From positions 3,166,515 through 3,230,514 of the forward strand of contig NW_024037060.1 of the NCBI RefSeq assembly GCF_015706575.1: 64,000 nucleotides of DNA. Reading direction: 5' to 3'. The translations under genes were made by a program, and so were the position numbers. The notes under the pieces are model-generated. The model worked only from the letters and a program-made list of their open reading frames with translations, was not told the origin of the DNA and did not search any database. Positions 22,681-34,824 of the stretch are shown piece after piece. The stretch comes from Patiria miniata (Eukaryota > Echinodermata > Asteroidea > Valvatida > Asterinidae). The number at the start of each line of letters is the position of its first letter. Within the stretch, counting starts at the first letter, position 1.

Positions 22681-24137
22681 ACGGGTGGTAATCTTTAGAA
22701 GGAAAAAAATCACCCAGATATCGTCGGTAAACCCTCAAAATTTAACAGAGAGTGAAAGAGGGTGAATCAAGCTTGAATTTGATGTATATCTTGCGATGTT
22801 CTGGGTATTTTTTCCTATTTTTCTGAAGTCGGGTGTGCTCTGCAAACCGAATACATGTAAAAGCTTTTACCATGTTTTCGTCATTACCGGTGGCTATCGT
22901 GAGTGTACGTTCAGTTATTTCTGTTCCCACTAAATGGTATCACTAGGGTCTACAGAAGCGGATCCCCCCCCCCCCCACGTTCAACCGCAGACTAATGTGA
23001 TGACACTATTACAATGGGTCCAAAAAATAAAATTATTTTAAAAATGCCTTTGAATGCAGGAGAAAGCACAGTAGTTTCCCAAATGTTCCGGTGGGGGGGG
23101 GGGGGGGGGGGAGCCCACGGATCCCAAACCTTCACTCAAACTCCCCCCTCCATTTCAAACCCCCATCCTATTTGCTGGAAGCTAGCTCCGCCCTTGGTCC
23201 ACAGGTAACTCCGGCCCGACAGTCTCCCTTTCTTTCTCTAAAACCCGTTCATGGCCGCAACCATCCTACACCACGACCGCGAGATTGCGAGATCACGACC
23301 AGCCCCTTCAGCAAGCCGGCTCAATTACTCGTCCTACTCGGTCCGGAGCGGGGGCTCCGCCGCACGCACGACAGATAACACGATAGCGATATGTACTTAA
23401 GGAATGATCCCCTCATTAATCAAGAGCCGGGTTTATGCTGACTGACATCATGGCCATAGATCGTGAAGATCTACCGTTGGCGCGGCGGTCGGGCATCAGA
23501 ACAGCGGATTCGTTCACAATATTTCAAAGAAAATCAAGCGGGGGTTTTGTGCTTGCAAATCCTATCCCATATTATACGTTTGGTTTCGGATTTGGTTCAA
23601 GGTGATATCAAGGCCCATATGCTAAGGTGGGGCTTAGGAGTGCTGTGTGCAACTCCCCCCCCCCCCCGTGCATGTATTATGACAGCCTAGTTCCGCTTTC
23701 ATCCCGGCAACATAATTTACTTTAGCCAGACAAACAGAAAAGTGGGTTTGGAAAAACTTGGGAAGGACTGGCTCGGCCCTCAAGATAAGACTTCCATTAC
23801 TTTTCCCAGAAAAGTTTATAAGGTAGACTTGTGTTCACAGTTTAATGAGATTGATTCGTTTGAGACCTCCTCGATCCAGACTGACCATTTCCAACAAGAT
23901 TAATATACGCAGTTAATGTCCTTCCACGAGAAATGGAAACTCAAGCTTCTTAATTAAAACAGACTACGTCAGAAAAAAACATTTACCTTCGACGACTAGA
24001 GGCAAAAAAAAGCAATATCACGATATCTTCATGAATTTTGATTCTATAACATTTGAAAAAATTTTGACTTAACATTGTGAATTTAAAGTGAACCAACTAA
24101 CCAGAATATGAGTACATTTATGTATAATTATGACGGT

Positions 24138-24290
24138 ATGTGACACTAAATTATTCAAGAATGAGAAGAAAATGCTTTCTGGATTACTTTTGGAGGATTA
24201 AACGCTGCGATGAATCATCGCAGCGTTTAATCCTCCAAAAGTAATCCAGAAAGCATTTTCTTCTCATTCTTGAATAATTTAGTGTCACAT
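24138..24290. repeat. Perfect 153-bp palindrome
   Basis: Two 76-bp arms (24138-24213 and 24215-24290) are exact reverse complements separated by a single A at 24214. The arms begin ATGTGACACTAAATTATTC and end CGCTGCGATGA. Beyond 24137 and 24291 the symmetry stops at once. There are no mismatches, unlike every other inverted repeat here. It could be a very young foldback insertion, a hairpin RNA source, or an artefact of reading through a hairpin. Confidence 0.92.
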
Positions 24291-24534
24291 TCGATGATCT
24301 GACGATAAGTCTGAAATGATCCAGAGAGATAAGTATGTTTTAAACTTTAAATGTGGCACTCCATTGTGTCAAGAAGTGTGAAGAAAAAATGGGCAAAACT
24401 TTTTTGGACTTTTCGGGAAAGTGAAAGTATTTGAAGTTTTCAAGAAGTTTGTTTTTGTCATATTGGGATATGTGGAATATCCGACTAATAATTATGAATA
24501 CGATTTTAGGAGAGGGCTAAGTGGGGGACATGGG

Positions 24535-24748
24535 CATGGGCGTCGCCAGGATTTTTTTCTAGAGGGGGGCAAAGTACATCCCCCCCCCCCCCACCGAAAT
24601 CCTTGTTCTTTTCCAGCATATTCTAACAGCAATACGACTACGCGCCTCTTTGTCTTTCTTTTTTTTTCTCTTTTTTCCCTCTTTTTTTTTGGGCTTTTCC
24701 GGGGGGGGGGGGAAGCACTCCCCCTTGCTCCCCCTCTGGACGCCCATG
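24535..24748. mobile_element. hAT-like non-autonomous element, 214 bp
   Basis: Ends are CATGGGCGTCGCCAGG on the left and, read inward from the right, CATGGGCGTCCAGAGG. An 8-bp target duplication flanks it, GACATGGG at 24527-24534 and GACATTGG at 24749-24756 (7 of 8). The interior has a C run, a T-rich tract and a G run. The 8-bp duplication supports a hAT-type mechanism. The overlapping open frames on both strands are shadows of these tracts. Confidence 0.7.
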
Positions 24749-24759
24749 GACATTGGCTT

Positions 24760-25725
24760 AAACCCATCCCGAATGTGTGAGGCGACAAACTACGAACGGT
24801 GATCGGAAAACTAATTCCCGAGCCGATACTTTCAAATCCCGTTACAAGTTTATTTACCGCAAACTTGGTGAGATCCAATCGCGCACCGCTATGCAAATGA
24901 GGACTCATTCCTTCCGTTACATGCATGGGGAGTTCTTTTCGATACGCAGATTGTTTGATGATGTTTGCAGATCTGGAGACGTTTTAACGACCAATACACT
25001 CAGCTTGGTCAATTGTGTATAGAAATAAAATGTATCATTGTGATATACTTGATTTATTTGATTCGTGTATGCCCTATAATGAATTTTGTAATGTTACACA
25101 ACACAAAGTACAAACCCTCGAAGTAATGGGAACAATCTTCCGTGGCGCCTAGAATACACTCTGGAATCTGAACCAATCAAAGTGCTCGCGTAGAATTCGC
25201 TAGCGATTCAAAATACTCCCATATGTTGTGTACACAATTGAAAACATTTTCTCCAAGTCGGTAAGTCGGTAATTGATCATCAATAGTCAGCATCATTTGG
25301 TCTGGGAACCAGACTACGCGCATTGCAGCGATATTTTGCGTGCGCGGAGCCAGTAACCGTACGTAAAACACTTACCAACTTGGCACCAAGTCTACTTCAA
25401 TCAATGCCGGAACAATATAAATCTCCATGTGCGCGCAACCAATAGCACATCCACGCCATGAAAATAGTGCATAATTGTCTGGTCATAGTAAGCACAACTT
25501 TTCTGCTAACTGTTAGGCCTAAGCAGCGCCATGAAATTAGAGCTTTTTTTGCCGACCCGTTGGATTGTTGAAAATACAAAATAAACAACAAAAGCTACAA
25601 GGACTTAACAAATACGCCTCTTTCTTACATAATGAGAGTGTTAATATGCAAGTTTTGGCAAAATATTGTTGCCAACTACGGCTTCATTATCCATCTGTAT
25701 CATAAACCAATGACGATTTTCCACT
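24760..25725. other. Presumed luqin intron; no exon identified
   Basis: This lies just downstream of the luqin peptide exon on the minus strand and should be intronic. A GCGCCATGAAATT fragment at about 25522-25543 belongs to the GGGCC element family. I looked here for the family's two-cysteine terminal exon and did not find one. Confidence 0.4.
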
Positions 25726-25728
25726 GAC

Positions 25729-25880
25729 CTGGGCTGTATCTCTTCCCCCATCTCATGAACTTAGGGAATCGGCTTTTCTCATCTGCTGTTGCTGAGCTTC
25801 CCAGGAGGACTTGAGCGACCAGTAGCGTCAGAAGCAGCCAGACACCGAAGCGCACCAAGCCAGGCCAAACACCACCTGTC
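25729..25880 (-). CDS. Luqin-type neuropeptide precursor, peptide exon
   Basis: Encodes most of a luqin preprohormone. A hydrophobic signal segment (VWLLLTLLVAQVLL) ends in GSSATA, a good signal-peptidase site, directly before DEKSRFPKFMRW. GKR follows, giving C-terminal amidation after dibasic cleavage. This is very close to Asterias rubens luqin, EEKTRFPKFMRWamide, a ligand of a luqin/RYamide-type GPCR that relaxes tube feet. The exon is bounded by an acceptor (CCCCTCCCTATGCAG, AG at 25882-25881) and a donor (CAGCCCAG then GTCAGT, GT at 25728-25727). It enters in phase 2, leaves in phase 1 and holds no suitable start codon, so an upstream exon is required; the one at 35409-35375 fits. The usual C-terminal cysteine pair is not here and must be on a later exon. 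Confidence 0.93.
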
Positions 25881-28024
25881 CTGCATAGGGAGGGGTGGGG
25901 AACACGACCAGGGGACAACGGTCAGTTCACATTGTATTTTCAAGAATGTTAATGTTCACGAAACTTTCAGAATTCCCCTTTCTTCCGTTCAAGAAAGGTC
26001 CCTCAATCGACGACCCTGAACAGATCTGTGATTGAGTCAATTCTATATACGCCACTTGACTTTTTTAGGGAATTTTGCCTGAGTGATGTAAATTTGAACG
26101 TTGAGATTGACATTCAAGGACGTCAAGTGTACGTGTATGATGCTTCCGTGAACGGGCTTGTCAGGAAAGAGTACAAGCCGGCATCAAGAGGCTCATATTT
26201 GCTGTATGGTAAGGCCTCTTTTGTCTCAAGCGGGTGGTCTTGGGTTCGAGTCCAACCCGGATAGGTTTATGAAGAAAGCTACTAGGAGGGGCATTCCAAA
26301 GGCAACAAAATCACGTAACATTGTGCAGAACTAAAACAATATCAACTGAAAATGTATGTGATTTACAATGAATGTACCTGGCTCCCTGTAGACTTTGTAC
26401 ATAATCTTGAGTCGTATTTGAAGAGGCACGGAAAACATAGGACAAGTGCACCAAATGGCGTCATCGAGGATACTCGCGTTTGGAAGGGGCTCACATTGAA
26501 TTGAAGCATTTAGGCTCATTTATGATAATTAGAAGGAAAACGTATTAACCATGTTTACCTCCCGGAGAGCCGGATTCAACTAGTACCAACACTGTGGTAA
26601 AATGTGAAGTTTCTTATAATTATACACCGCAAATGATCTCCGAATTTGTTACTGTCCTTAATTACAACTCCAATTTCAATCTCAACTCCAATTCTAGTCC
26701 TTCAGTCCATCATGGCTTTGGATTGGCATTTGTGTCGATGAGCAAGGATGTTAACCAGGAGTGTTTTTTTTTATCGTGGGCGAGACCACCAAGTATTTGT
26801 ACTTATCCTGTTTCTTTTATCAAAATGAAACATTGCAGTCGAATATTTTAATATTTTATTGTTTCGCGGAAAAGACGAGAGAGCAAGCAATGAAATTCAG
26901 ATACATTTCTTTGCTGCGTCTCATCCAAACAAGCCACCAACACCTGCAGGTGGATTTTCCATCAAAAAAAAACTACAGAAAAGCTCAAGTCCATTACCTT
27001 CTCGCGTGAAAATACAAAGAATTCAACGCGAGGGTTCAACCTCGGCCTTTTGTAATCAAGCGTGCAGGATCGACAGCCGAGATCAGATCAGGAGTGTCGA
27101 TAAGCGCAACTTTGGAACACACGCCCCAACGCCGAAAAAAAAACCCTGGCCCGGAATACTCTCTGGGGAATTGCGTGTTCAGTCCGCTAGTTGATGCCCT
27201 GTCACGATTACGCATCGCACCACGTCAATGCCGGCCTGGCAATCAGATCTCTACCGTCGGATGCGGCCTGTGTCAGGCGAGGCAAAGATGGCCGGCACGG
27301 CACGTCTTGTGGGGGCGATGCACTTCACCAAAGAAATAAAAAAATGACGTTGGGCATCTTCCTGATTGTCTTTCAGCCTCACTAGCTAATTACCGCAGGA
27401 ATGGTGATTAATGCAAGGACAATCATTGAGCAAATCCAAACCCACCTAAATCATTTCAGATAATCCAACACGAGCCCATATTTTCGCCGTTTGAATAGTT
27501 CTTGCGCGTGCTTCTACATCCCGACTTTTCCTGTGTGTAGGTTTATGTTGTCTCTCGACAATACGGCGCTTTCGATTAACTCTTCGGCTTTTCCGGAAGC
27601 GTCACTTTGGAAGAAGTAGCGTCAATCGAATGTACCTGCAGACTCCTCCTATTCGATAATTCCCAGTATATAAAGCCCCGGCCAAACTTAAAAGAACGCA
27701 CGTTCTCGCAATCAATTTATCTGTTTTGCCCATTTGTTTCCTCCCTATATGCATACATTGTCCAACATGTGCTCTCAATCGAAATGTTTTAAGTCCTTTC
27801 GACAGAGGAGCATCGATTGGATTTGATTAGATTCAGATTCCACCATCCCCTGAAAAAAAAGGTGTTGCGTCTTCAAAATGAAATCGCCCACTTCGATGCT
27901 CAAATGTCTTTTCACCGCCCATGCATTCTGACGTTACAGATCAAAACTAGCTTACGTAGGGAAGAAAACATGGGGAAGAAAAAAAGTCCTACTTTTGCAA
28001 TACATTAAAAACAGAAAACAACTC

Positions 28025-28250
28025 GTATAGGTTTGATTGCGCAGAGGTTCTTTCCTCATCTTCCAACTCTATGGTCCAGGTTCGATTCCTGCCCTGGTCT
28101 ACAATGATAGGGTTTTCAGTCCCTACCTGATTCCGTGGGTTTTCCCCAGAACATTCTTTTGGGGTTTTCACCAACCTCTAAAACTGTAAATACTTCTTTG
28201 GGCTCGCTACAAGTTTCCTCAGGCTTGCGAGCTACTGGGGGAATCTTTGA
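28025..28250 (+). repeat. tRNA-derived SINE, family A, copy 1
   Basis: The head has a weak A box (TTGATTGCGCAGAGGTTC, about 28033-28050) and a perfect B box (GGTTCGATTCC, about 28079-28089). The body then reads TTTTCAGTCCCTACCTGATT, CCGTGGGTTTTCC and CCTCTAAAACTGTAA. The same blocks in the same order occur at 34126 and, inverted, at 37700. The tail CAGGCTTGCGAGCTAC is shared with copy 2. This is the structure of a pol III-transcribed SINE. Confidence 0.85.
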
Positions 28251-30759
28251 TTTCATAGTTGGAAACAAAATGATAATCATATATGATAATCAATGGGATA
28301 AAGAAAGAACAGATCCGCTGTTTTCATCCACTAAATGCTCAAATTAAATAAAGTTTAGAAACATAAATTTTAGTCGCTGTATACAATCTGCCTGAAGCAC
28401 ACTTCTCGTTTGGCACTGAATTTAACCATAAGCTAAAATGACGGAGATAAAGCGTAGTTTGGTGAGATATTTTTTTTACTGTGTGCCGCTCCACTGTTAA
28501 TAAGGACATCAATATTTGAATAACATTACATTTCATAAAATGCAGTTGCAGTAAGGTATGACTTAAGCCATAATTTGGTGTGTCAGCCCGCTATTAGTGA
28601 AGATCATCAATGAAGTAATAGGGTTCTTGTTATGGCATAGATAATTATCAAAAATATATTTCTTTATTCTAAATTGCTTATTCTCGATTTTTTTTTCAAA
28701 TCAAGGTCTGTTCATTCTTACTGCGAAACGAATTTAACGTGACGTCAAATTCGTGGCGCTTTTTGCACGAGTTGAAATGTGTTCAGCCTCTGTGCGAATT
28801 TGTAGCGCAAAAAAGTTGTGTAAACCTGGGCTAAAAGCGATTTGGAGCAATACATTTGTAACAAACGGTTGTATTTTACAGCACAATTCAAGTCTTTTTC
28901 CAGTCGGTACACGTCTGCAGCCATGAATTAATACCAATTCTAAAATAATGTGCTCCCCACCTTTCGACAATGCCTGATGCTGCAAATGTGTTTGCGAGAC
29001 GTTGCTGTCTCAAGTAGTACACTTATGCAAATCTTGGTATGCAAACGTTCTCTCTTTAAACAAAGGGTAATCAATCACAGGTTCCGCCGATACAGCAAAG
29101 ATTGCAGAGATGCTGCAAGTACCAATCCTATATTTCAACTGAGAATTATGACTAATTCCCAACAAAGGAATCGTCATGCGATTACATTTCTTCCTTTCTG
29201 AATCCAAGCTAAAGATCACGTGAAGTATTAAAAAAAAAAAAACCTTGTGAGATTGATATTTCAAACGGACCTACGTACTTGTATCCGTATGCGGATGACA
29301 ATCAAATATTGAAATAGGCGTGAAGTGTCAAATAATGGACAATTCATTTGGATGGTATAGATCGCAGGAGGCAGTGCGCCTCAATTAAATTAAGACACCA
29401 ATTGTCGTAATTCATGTTCTTTATTATGATTTCTTATAAGAGTTTTTCCTGAGAATAAGGCCACTGCTTAAGCTCCCACGGAAGAGATTTTGTTTACCCG
29501 GTGACATGGGGTCAGCACTTCCGTTTGCGCATGACACGTGCGCATGGAATTTTACTACCCACATTGTGTTCGTTTCTTCAGAAATTTCGGTTTAGGATCT
29601 AAGCATGAGCGTTTTTCAATCCGCGATGAAACGATGTCCAATGCTGTGCAGCTTAATTGTAACATTGATTGGCCAGCAGTTCGCCAATTATCCGCTTAAT
29701 TCAAATTTATGCACGCAGGCGCACAACCAAGCATCCAAGACATTATGTATTACACTGATAATGCGTGGGAGAACGAATATTTGGGTCCAATATTTTTCTT
29801 TTTAAGTCGGGTATTTGTTGGCTGTTTGAAGAGTGACCAGTTTTAACCATATTTGGCCAAAATGGTTGACAAAAGCTGGTCTATGAAGTATCAAAGTTTG
29901 CTTGATTCATAGAACTCTCTTCAATCCTCCGTACTTAGTGTATGGCAAAACGGTTAGACGTTTGGAAGGAGCAATGCCTGTTTTTAATCTCTCACTTATA
30001 TACCAGGCTTACACAAAAGTAAACTACAGATTAAAGAAAATTAATTAAGCTAATCCAGTATTGAAAAACCGACATTTTAGTCCTAATCTCAATTTCAACC
30101 TTTAAAATATTATGCTGAGACAGAATTTCGCCCTGATAGCAAAATTTGATTTTCCTCCCTCAAATATAGGTGAAATAAAACTAGTAACAAAACATCAGCT
30201 TTGTTTTCAAACATTTCATACTAAAAGCAGAGCAAACGACGTTAATGTTTGGAACGGCTATTAATTTCGGTTTTTCAACCAAAATGACTCTTCGGGTACC
30301 GGTGCATTCGGACTAGACGTCCTTTCATAACCTATAGGCCTATGTGAGCCATCGCAATGTTCCCGTAATATTCACACTACATGTATGCACAATTTTTGTA
30401 AGTTCACTTTAGTAATCCGATCCTGAAATCGAAAACGCATTCCAAACTATTACTGCATCGAGTATTGAATATCGTATACCCGTCCATAGAAATCGGTTTC
30501 TTGGCATTTAAAGTCAGCACAATGACCATTTCACTCAACTACTGCTTGTTTAAGCTTTCACTGCCTTTTTATGGACAACCTAATGTCAGCCACAGATTGC
30601 TTTCTATTCTAGTTCTTATTTGCTGCAAGATTAGAAAAAAAATATTCTTAAGGAAGAAATGGAATAGGCCTACAAATATATGGGGAGTTAAATTTTTAAA
30701 AGGAGGTGTTTCTGAACTTGTAACGTGAATACTCATTTTAGAGACTTAACAGCCGAGCT

Positions 30760-31003
30760 GGGCCGAATGTCATGGCTCTGCTTACCGTAAGCGAATAATA
30801 CCTGCTTAGTGTAGAAGATAATTCCGTGCTTACGGTATGCGTATTTCACGGTTAAGGGAGGCATTTAGGCTTGCGCATGCGTACATCCCGTAACTAAGGC
30901 GCTGTGCTTACTGGGTTAGCGCAGAATATTTCTGCTAGCGCTGTTAGCGCAGAATGTTTGTAGGCGAGTAATTCTGTGGTTAGCAGAGCCCTGAAGTTGG
31001 GCC
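30760..31003. mobile_element. GGGCC inverted-repeat element, 244 bp
   Basis: Left end GGGCCGAATGTCATGGCTCTG and right end, read inward, GGCCCAACTTCAGGGCTCTG. Both then continue CTTACC/CTAACC, and the interior is rich in GCTTA/GCTAA words such as TTAGCGCAGAAT and GCTAGCGCTGTTAGC. Fragments of the same family lie at 21877-21952 and about 25500-25545. The GGGCCCAATTTCATGGCTCTG type start is one I know from deuterostome invertebrate repeats. No transposase is present. Confidence 0.7.
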
Positions 31004-31576
31004 TTGTATTTAACTTTGGTAAAAGCTGTATTCATCACTGAGAGCGGGCCGAGCCGCGCGTGTGTATACCGCGCGCCTTTGCCTTCTAATTCAAATAAGT
31101 GTAAGGCATGCAGGCTCACGACTCGCCGAGATTTGCGAGCACGATTATGCGGTAATGAATCGCCGATTTACGGCCGGATCGATGGACTAGGCCACCGCCG
31201 GTGGGGTATAGCTGAGGTACACGGACCGCGAGCCCAACAAACAACAAATTATTTAGGAAGACAAGGATTTGGACTCGGGGGATGCAAATTGCAAAGGAAA
31301 GTCATGCTTAATGAATTAGCAACCACAAAAAGAAAGGGGGGTTCTTGTGCGATTAAAGGGAGGTGTTCGTGCCATCCCGTACGATAAATTCCTTTGGTAT
31401 AGCAGTTATATATGATACTCTTAAAATTTAATTTGTGATGCTGTCAAAATAAGATTGTGGTTTCTGTACGACAGGGCAGTAAATTTATTTGGGGATCATA
31501 TGACAAGACCACAAAAATACCACCACGAGTAATTTGCTACTGAAAGTTGCCAAAACGAACTGAGCATAAAAAGTTA

Positions 31577-32190
31577 TTGGTAAAGAAACAAGTGCGAGTG
31601 CACAATAAGCTCTGGCCGTCTTGAATGGCATCTATCAAAACGAGCCCTGTTATAAAAATGCGACGCCCCAAAACGCGACGCCGATGGCACATATGGAACA
31701 CTATACTTCAGATGTATAACTAGATTTACAGCGATTTGTGATAAATACCACGTGACTATAACATTACTGCACATATTTTGCCCCCATTTACAAACTTTTC
31801 ACAAACATCTTTCCGCATTGTTACAAACAAGTTTTGTTAACTATTGAATTGATTTCGTTTGCTTTTTTTTTTTTTTGAAAATTAACATTTGGTAGTTATA
31901 TTTAATTTGTAAGAAGGTTAGGGGGCTTATTTTGGTCAATTTTCGGGGACAGACATATGAGAAAATAAACGGGCATGCGCATCGATCTAAGCAAAATCGC
32001 TGTTTGGAAAACCGTCAGCAAGAGTGTATTTAATGACCACGGCATGACATTGGTCAATTAGTCGATTACTTTTGGTCTATGATGTTATTTATGGTAAATT
32101 ATTTTATTTTTGGTCAATTATTTTTGGTCAGTCATTTTTGGTCAATCTCCGGGGACAGACAGACAGACCGACCGACCAACCACCAAGTGA
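31577..32190. repeat. Dispersed repeat R1, copy 2
   Basis: Same block order and orientation as 20505-21010, but about 100 bp longer. It has extra sequence after the first block and more TTTTTGGTCA units (about 32050-32145) before the GACA/GACC tail. The copies differ at many positions, so neither is recent. The flanking 31010-31570 includes a G+C-rich part (31030-31230) without a supported gene. Confidence 0.65.
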
Positions 32191-33114
32191 CATGTAGAAG
32201 TTCCTGCGAGGACTTGAAAACTATTAGAGGGGAACTACCACATGGAATTACCAACAAATTTAAAGAAATTCCATGCAAAGTCCCAACCACAAGGTCAATA
32301 CTAGGGAAAAATTTAGTTTTTTCTTTGGAGGGCAGAAATAAATAGCCCTCAATGTCTGGCATGTTTGGGCGTTGGTTGGGTTCCATTCCTTTCTTAATCG
32401 GACTATTGAGGTCTTGTGTACTGATGCATGTTCTGCTATAAAAAAAAAAGGGGTAACGAATGCCAAGCCATTCATTTCAGGTCTGTTTTCACCGCTGAGT
32501 ATCATACCGGTTATAATCTTCACGTGAAGTTTTACAGTGATATCTTCCCAAGACGAACCACAAGCGGCAATGTTTGAATGCAATGGTTCAGCAGTATTTC
32601 GATCAAAATTCTAAAAAAGATTCCCAGTGTTAATAAGGACGAATACACGAATTTCGAATTTCTATTGGATGGACTCAAGCATTGATCCAAGAAAAAAGCC
32701 GACTTACGAGTGGCAATTGATGATTTCGGTAAGCAGAACTTGTAGCAGACCGGTAGTTATCAATCGCTGATAATAAATAGCGGAAAGATGATCGAGTCAG
32801 CGGCATTTGGAGAAAGGAGAAAAAAAGCAACAGACCGCGGTGGAGCAGGAAAGATTACAGGGAGCTACCCTAGAGCTAGAAAGTCGAGAAAGACATGCAG
32901 GAGAGTCTTTTTGATTCGGCAATTCCAAGATAGCTTCAATAGTGGGCTGGCGCTGATCGCAGTCCTTTTTCCGAGGTAATATCCACCCTTTGTGCTTTGT
33001 GTTGTTTCAGAGAGCACCTGAATCATAGCCACATTCCCATGCTTTAATAAATCTATATCAGAAAATATCCAATTGTGTGTTTCTGTTATGTATTAAGGTC
33101 GTTCATATTAGAAC

Positions 33115-33167
33115 AAAACTGCTTTTCATGCGGATGAGCGAAGCGAAGGAGCATGAACAGCAGTTTT
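33115..33167. repeat. Short hairpin element
   Basis: 17-bp arms, AAAACTGCTTTTCATGC and GCATGAACAGCAGTTTT, pair with one mismatch around a loop containing GCGAAGCGAAGGA. It is probably a small dispersed foldback. It lies just before a GGGTCA-type element. Confidence 0.55.
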
Positions 33168-33184
33168 ACCGCATTTCACGGGTC

Positions 33185-33390
33185 AGCAACGACATTTTTT
33201 GTCCACACTCCCAAAAGTCCCAGGTCAGATTTAACCCGGAAAGCGGAATCCGGGTTCTATTTTGTCTGATACTTTTCAGGGTCCAAATGGCACGTTTTGG
33301 TTCAAAAAGACACTTTTGCCAAGGCTTGCGGGGCAAAATAACCAGGTCAATTAGTCAGAGAAGTGTCATTTTGACCCGAAAAAAAGTGTA
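33185..33390. mobile_element. GGGTCAAA-type element, degraded copy
   Basis: Contains CCCAGGTCAGATTTAACCCGG, GAAGTGTCATTTTGACCCG and AAAAGACACTTTTGCC, blocks shared with the complete element at 48828-49063 and with 44752-44950. The terminal ACACTCTAA repeats are not clear here. Confidence 0.45.
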
Positions 33391-34125
33391 GAAGCAGGAG
33401 TGCATAACTGAGGATGTTTGTACCGATATACAGGTTAAGCGGGCAATGTCTTTGCTCGCCCTATAGGCTTATTTACGAGTCGGCCATATTAATTTGAAAG
33501 CGTGGTAATTTTTTTTCAATGTTGGAACTTGCGAAGAGAAATGAAAGCAATGACATAAAGTAAATTGCAAATGAATACCAGTCTGCGTGGTGAATAATAT
33601 GCAATTTCAAAATTCCAATTAAGGTTTCCCGGCCTTTGATTCCTTCTAGCGCAGAAATCATTGAAACGCCAAAAATAGTTCAAGTATAGGACTGCCACAA
33701 CCTAACTAATAATACACAGCAAGAGAAGACCACATTTCGTTTTACGAAAACCTTGATTTCTCCACGATTGGACAATGTGATCCCGGATTGCTTTCCGAAT
33801 ACAATCACAGAGCAGACGAATGAAGAATGAGATTGTTTGAAGAGGGTTTTCTCTGGCCCATTTTCTTTGAAAGAAGGAATATGATTGCTTTTCAACATCT
33901 AACATACATGTGCGTATTTGCGCTCTAGTATAGAACAGTGCAAACTACAGCGTTCAAATTCAACTTTGAGATAAAAACTGCAAAACTGAAATCGGACTTG
34001 AGTGATTTTCCCAAGAATTAAAATTTAAATTAAAAAAAAGAACACCCAAAATTGCTTGGGCGCAATTCAATTCACTGAGCGCCTGGATTACGAATCCTTC
34101 CAACAGCCCACATCTATCCACACTC

Positions 34126-34350
34126 CTCGGTTGGCGTAGCGGTTCTTTCCTCGCCTTCCACCGCTGTGACCCGGGCTCGAATCCCGCCTGAGCCATTATG
34201 GATTGGAGTTTTCAGTCCCTACCTAATTCCGTGGGTTTTCCCTAGAACATCATTCTTGGGTTTTCGTCCCACCTCTAAAACTGTAATTTCTTCTTTCTTC
34301 ATTGTCTTCTCTCTACAGTTTTTTTTTCAGGCTTTCGAGCTACAGTGCCT
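34126..34350 (+). repeat. tRNA-derived SINE, family A, copy 2
   Basis: Best preserved head of the family: A box TTGGCGTAGCGG (34131-34142) and B box GGGCTCGAATCCC (34173-34185), about 30 bp apart as in tRNA genes. The body is TTTTCAGTCCCTACCTAATT, CCGTGGGTTTTCC, CCTCTAAAACTGTAAT, then CATTGTCTTCTCT shared with copy 3 and CAGGCTTTCGAGCTACAG shared with copy 1. It resembles a SINE more than a tRNA gene because the 3' half lacks a matching acceptor stem. Confidence 0.88.
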
Positions 34351-34824
34351 ATATCATAATTTTATGGCGCTTTTGAGAACTCCTTGGTTTCATTAACAGA
34401 AATGATTAATACAAATAAATAAAATAAAGTAAACAAGAACACAAATGACGTTGGATATGCCTGATTGCAATGGAATCGTAAGTTTTGATACTCCATTTAG
34501 GCCTGTTACTCTTTTAGGCAATGCCTTTTTTTTCATCTTATAATGAAGGGAATTCTGGATTAAATAGAGAGCGAAATGAATACACCTTACGTTCCGTCTA
34601 TGACTTGTTAGTTCTTTTGATTAAGTAATAAATGCTTCAAGCATTTAGCCTTAGTCTTCCCGTTGAGGTTTTTCTCAGGTTGTTTGGATTCTATGAACAC
34701 TAGTATTGAAAAGTTAGAAAACGTAAGGAAAGGTTTGTCTGATAAGCACTTTTCTATACACAAAATATCGTCGACTTGGAGACTTAATATATTAAGATTG
34801 TTTTGTATTTTTGGGTGCATACTT

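Noticed and set aside
26195-26265. GGTTCGAGTCCAACCC, a B-box-like tRNA piece
   Set aside because: No A box at the right distance and no acceptor stem, so neither a tRNA gene nor a bounded SINE is supported.
27370-27430. Minus-strand ATG with MIVLALITIPA before a GTAATT donor, as an alternative luqin first exon
   Set aside because: It leaves in phase 0, while the peptide exon needs phase 2; the donor is also poorer than at 35374.
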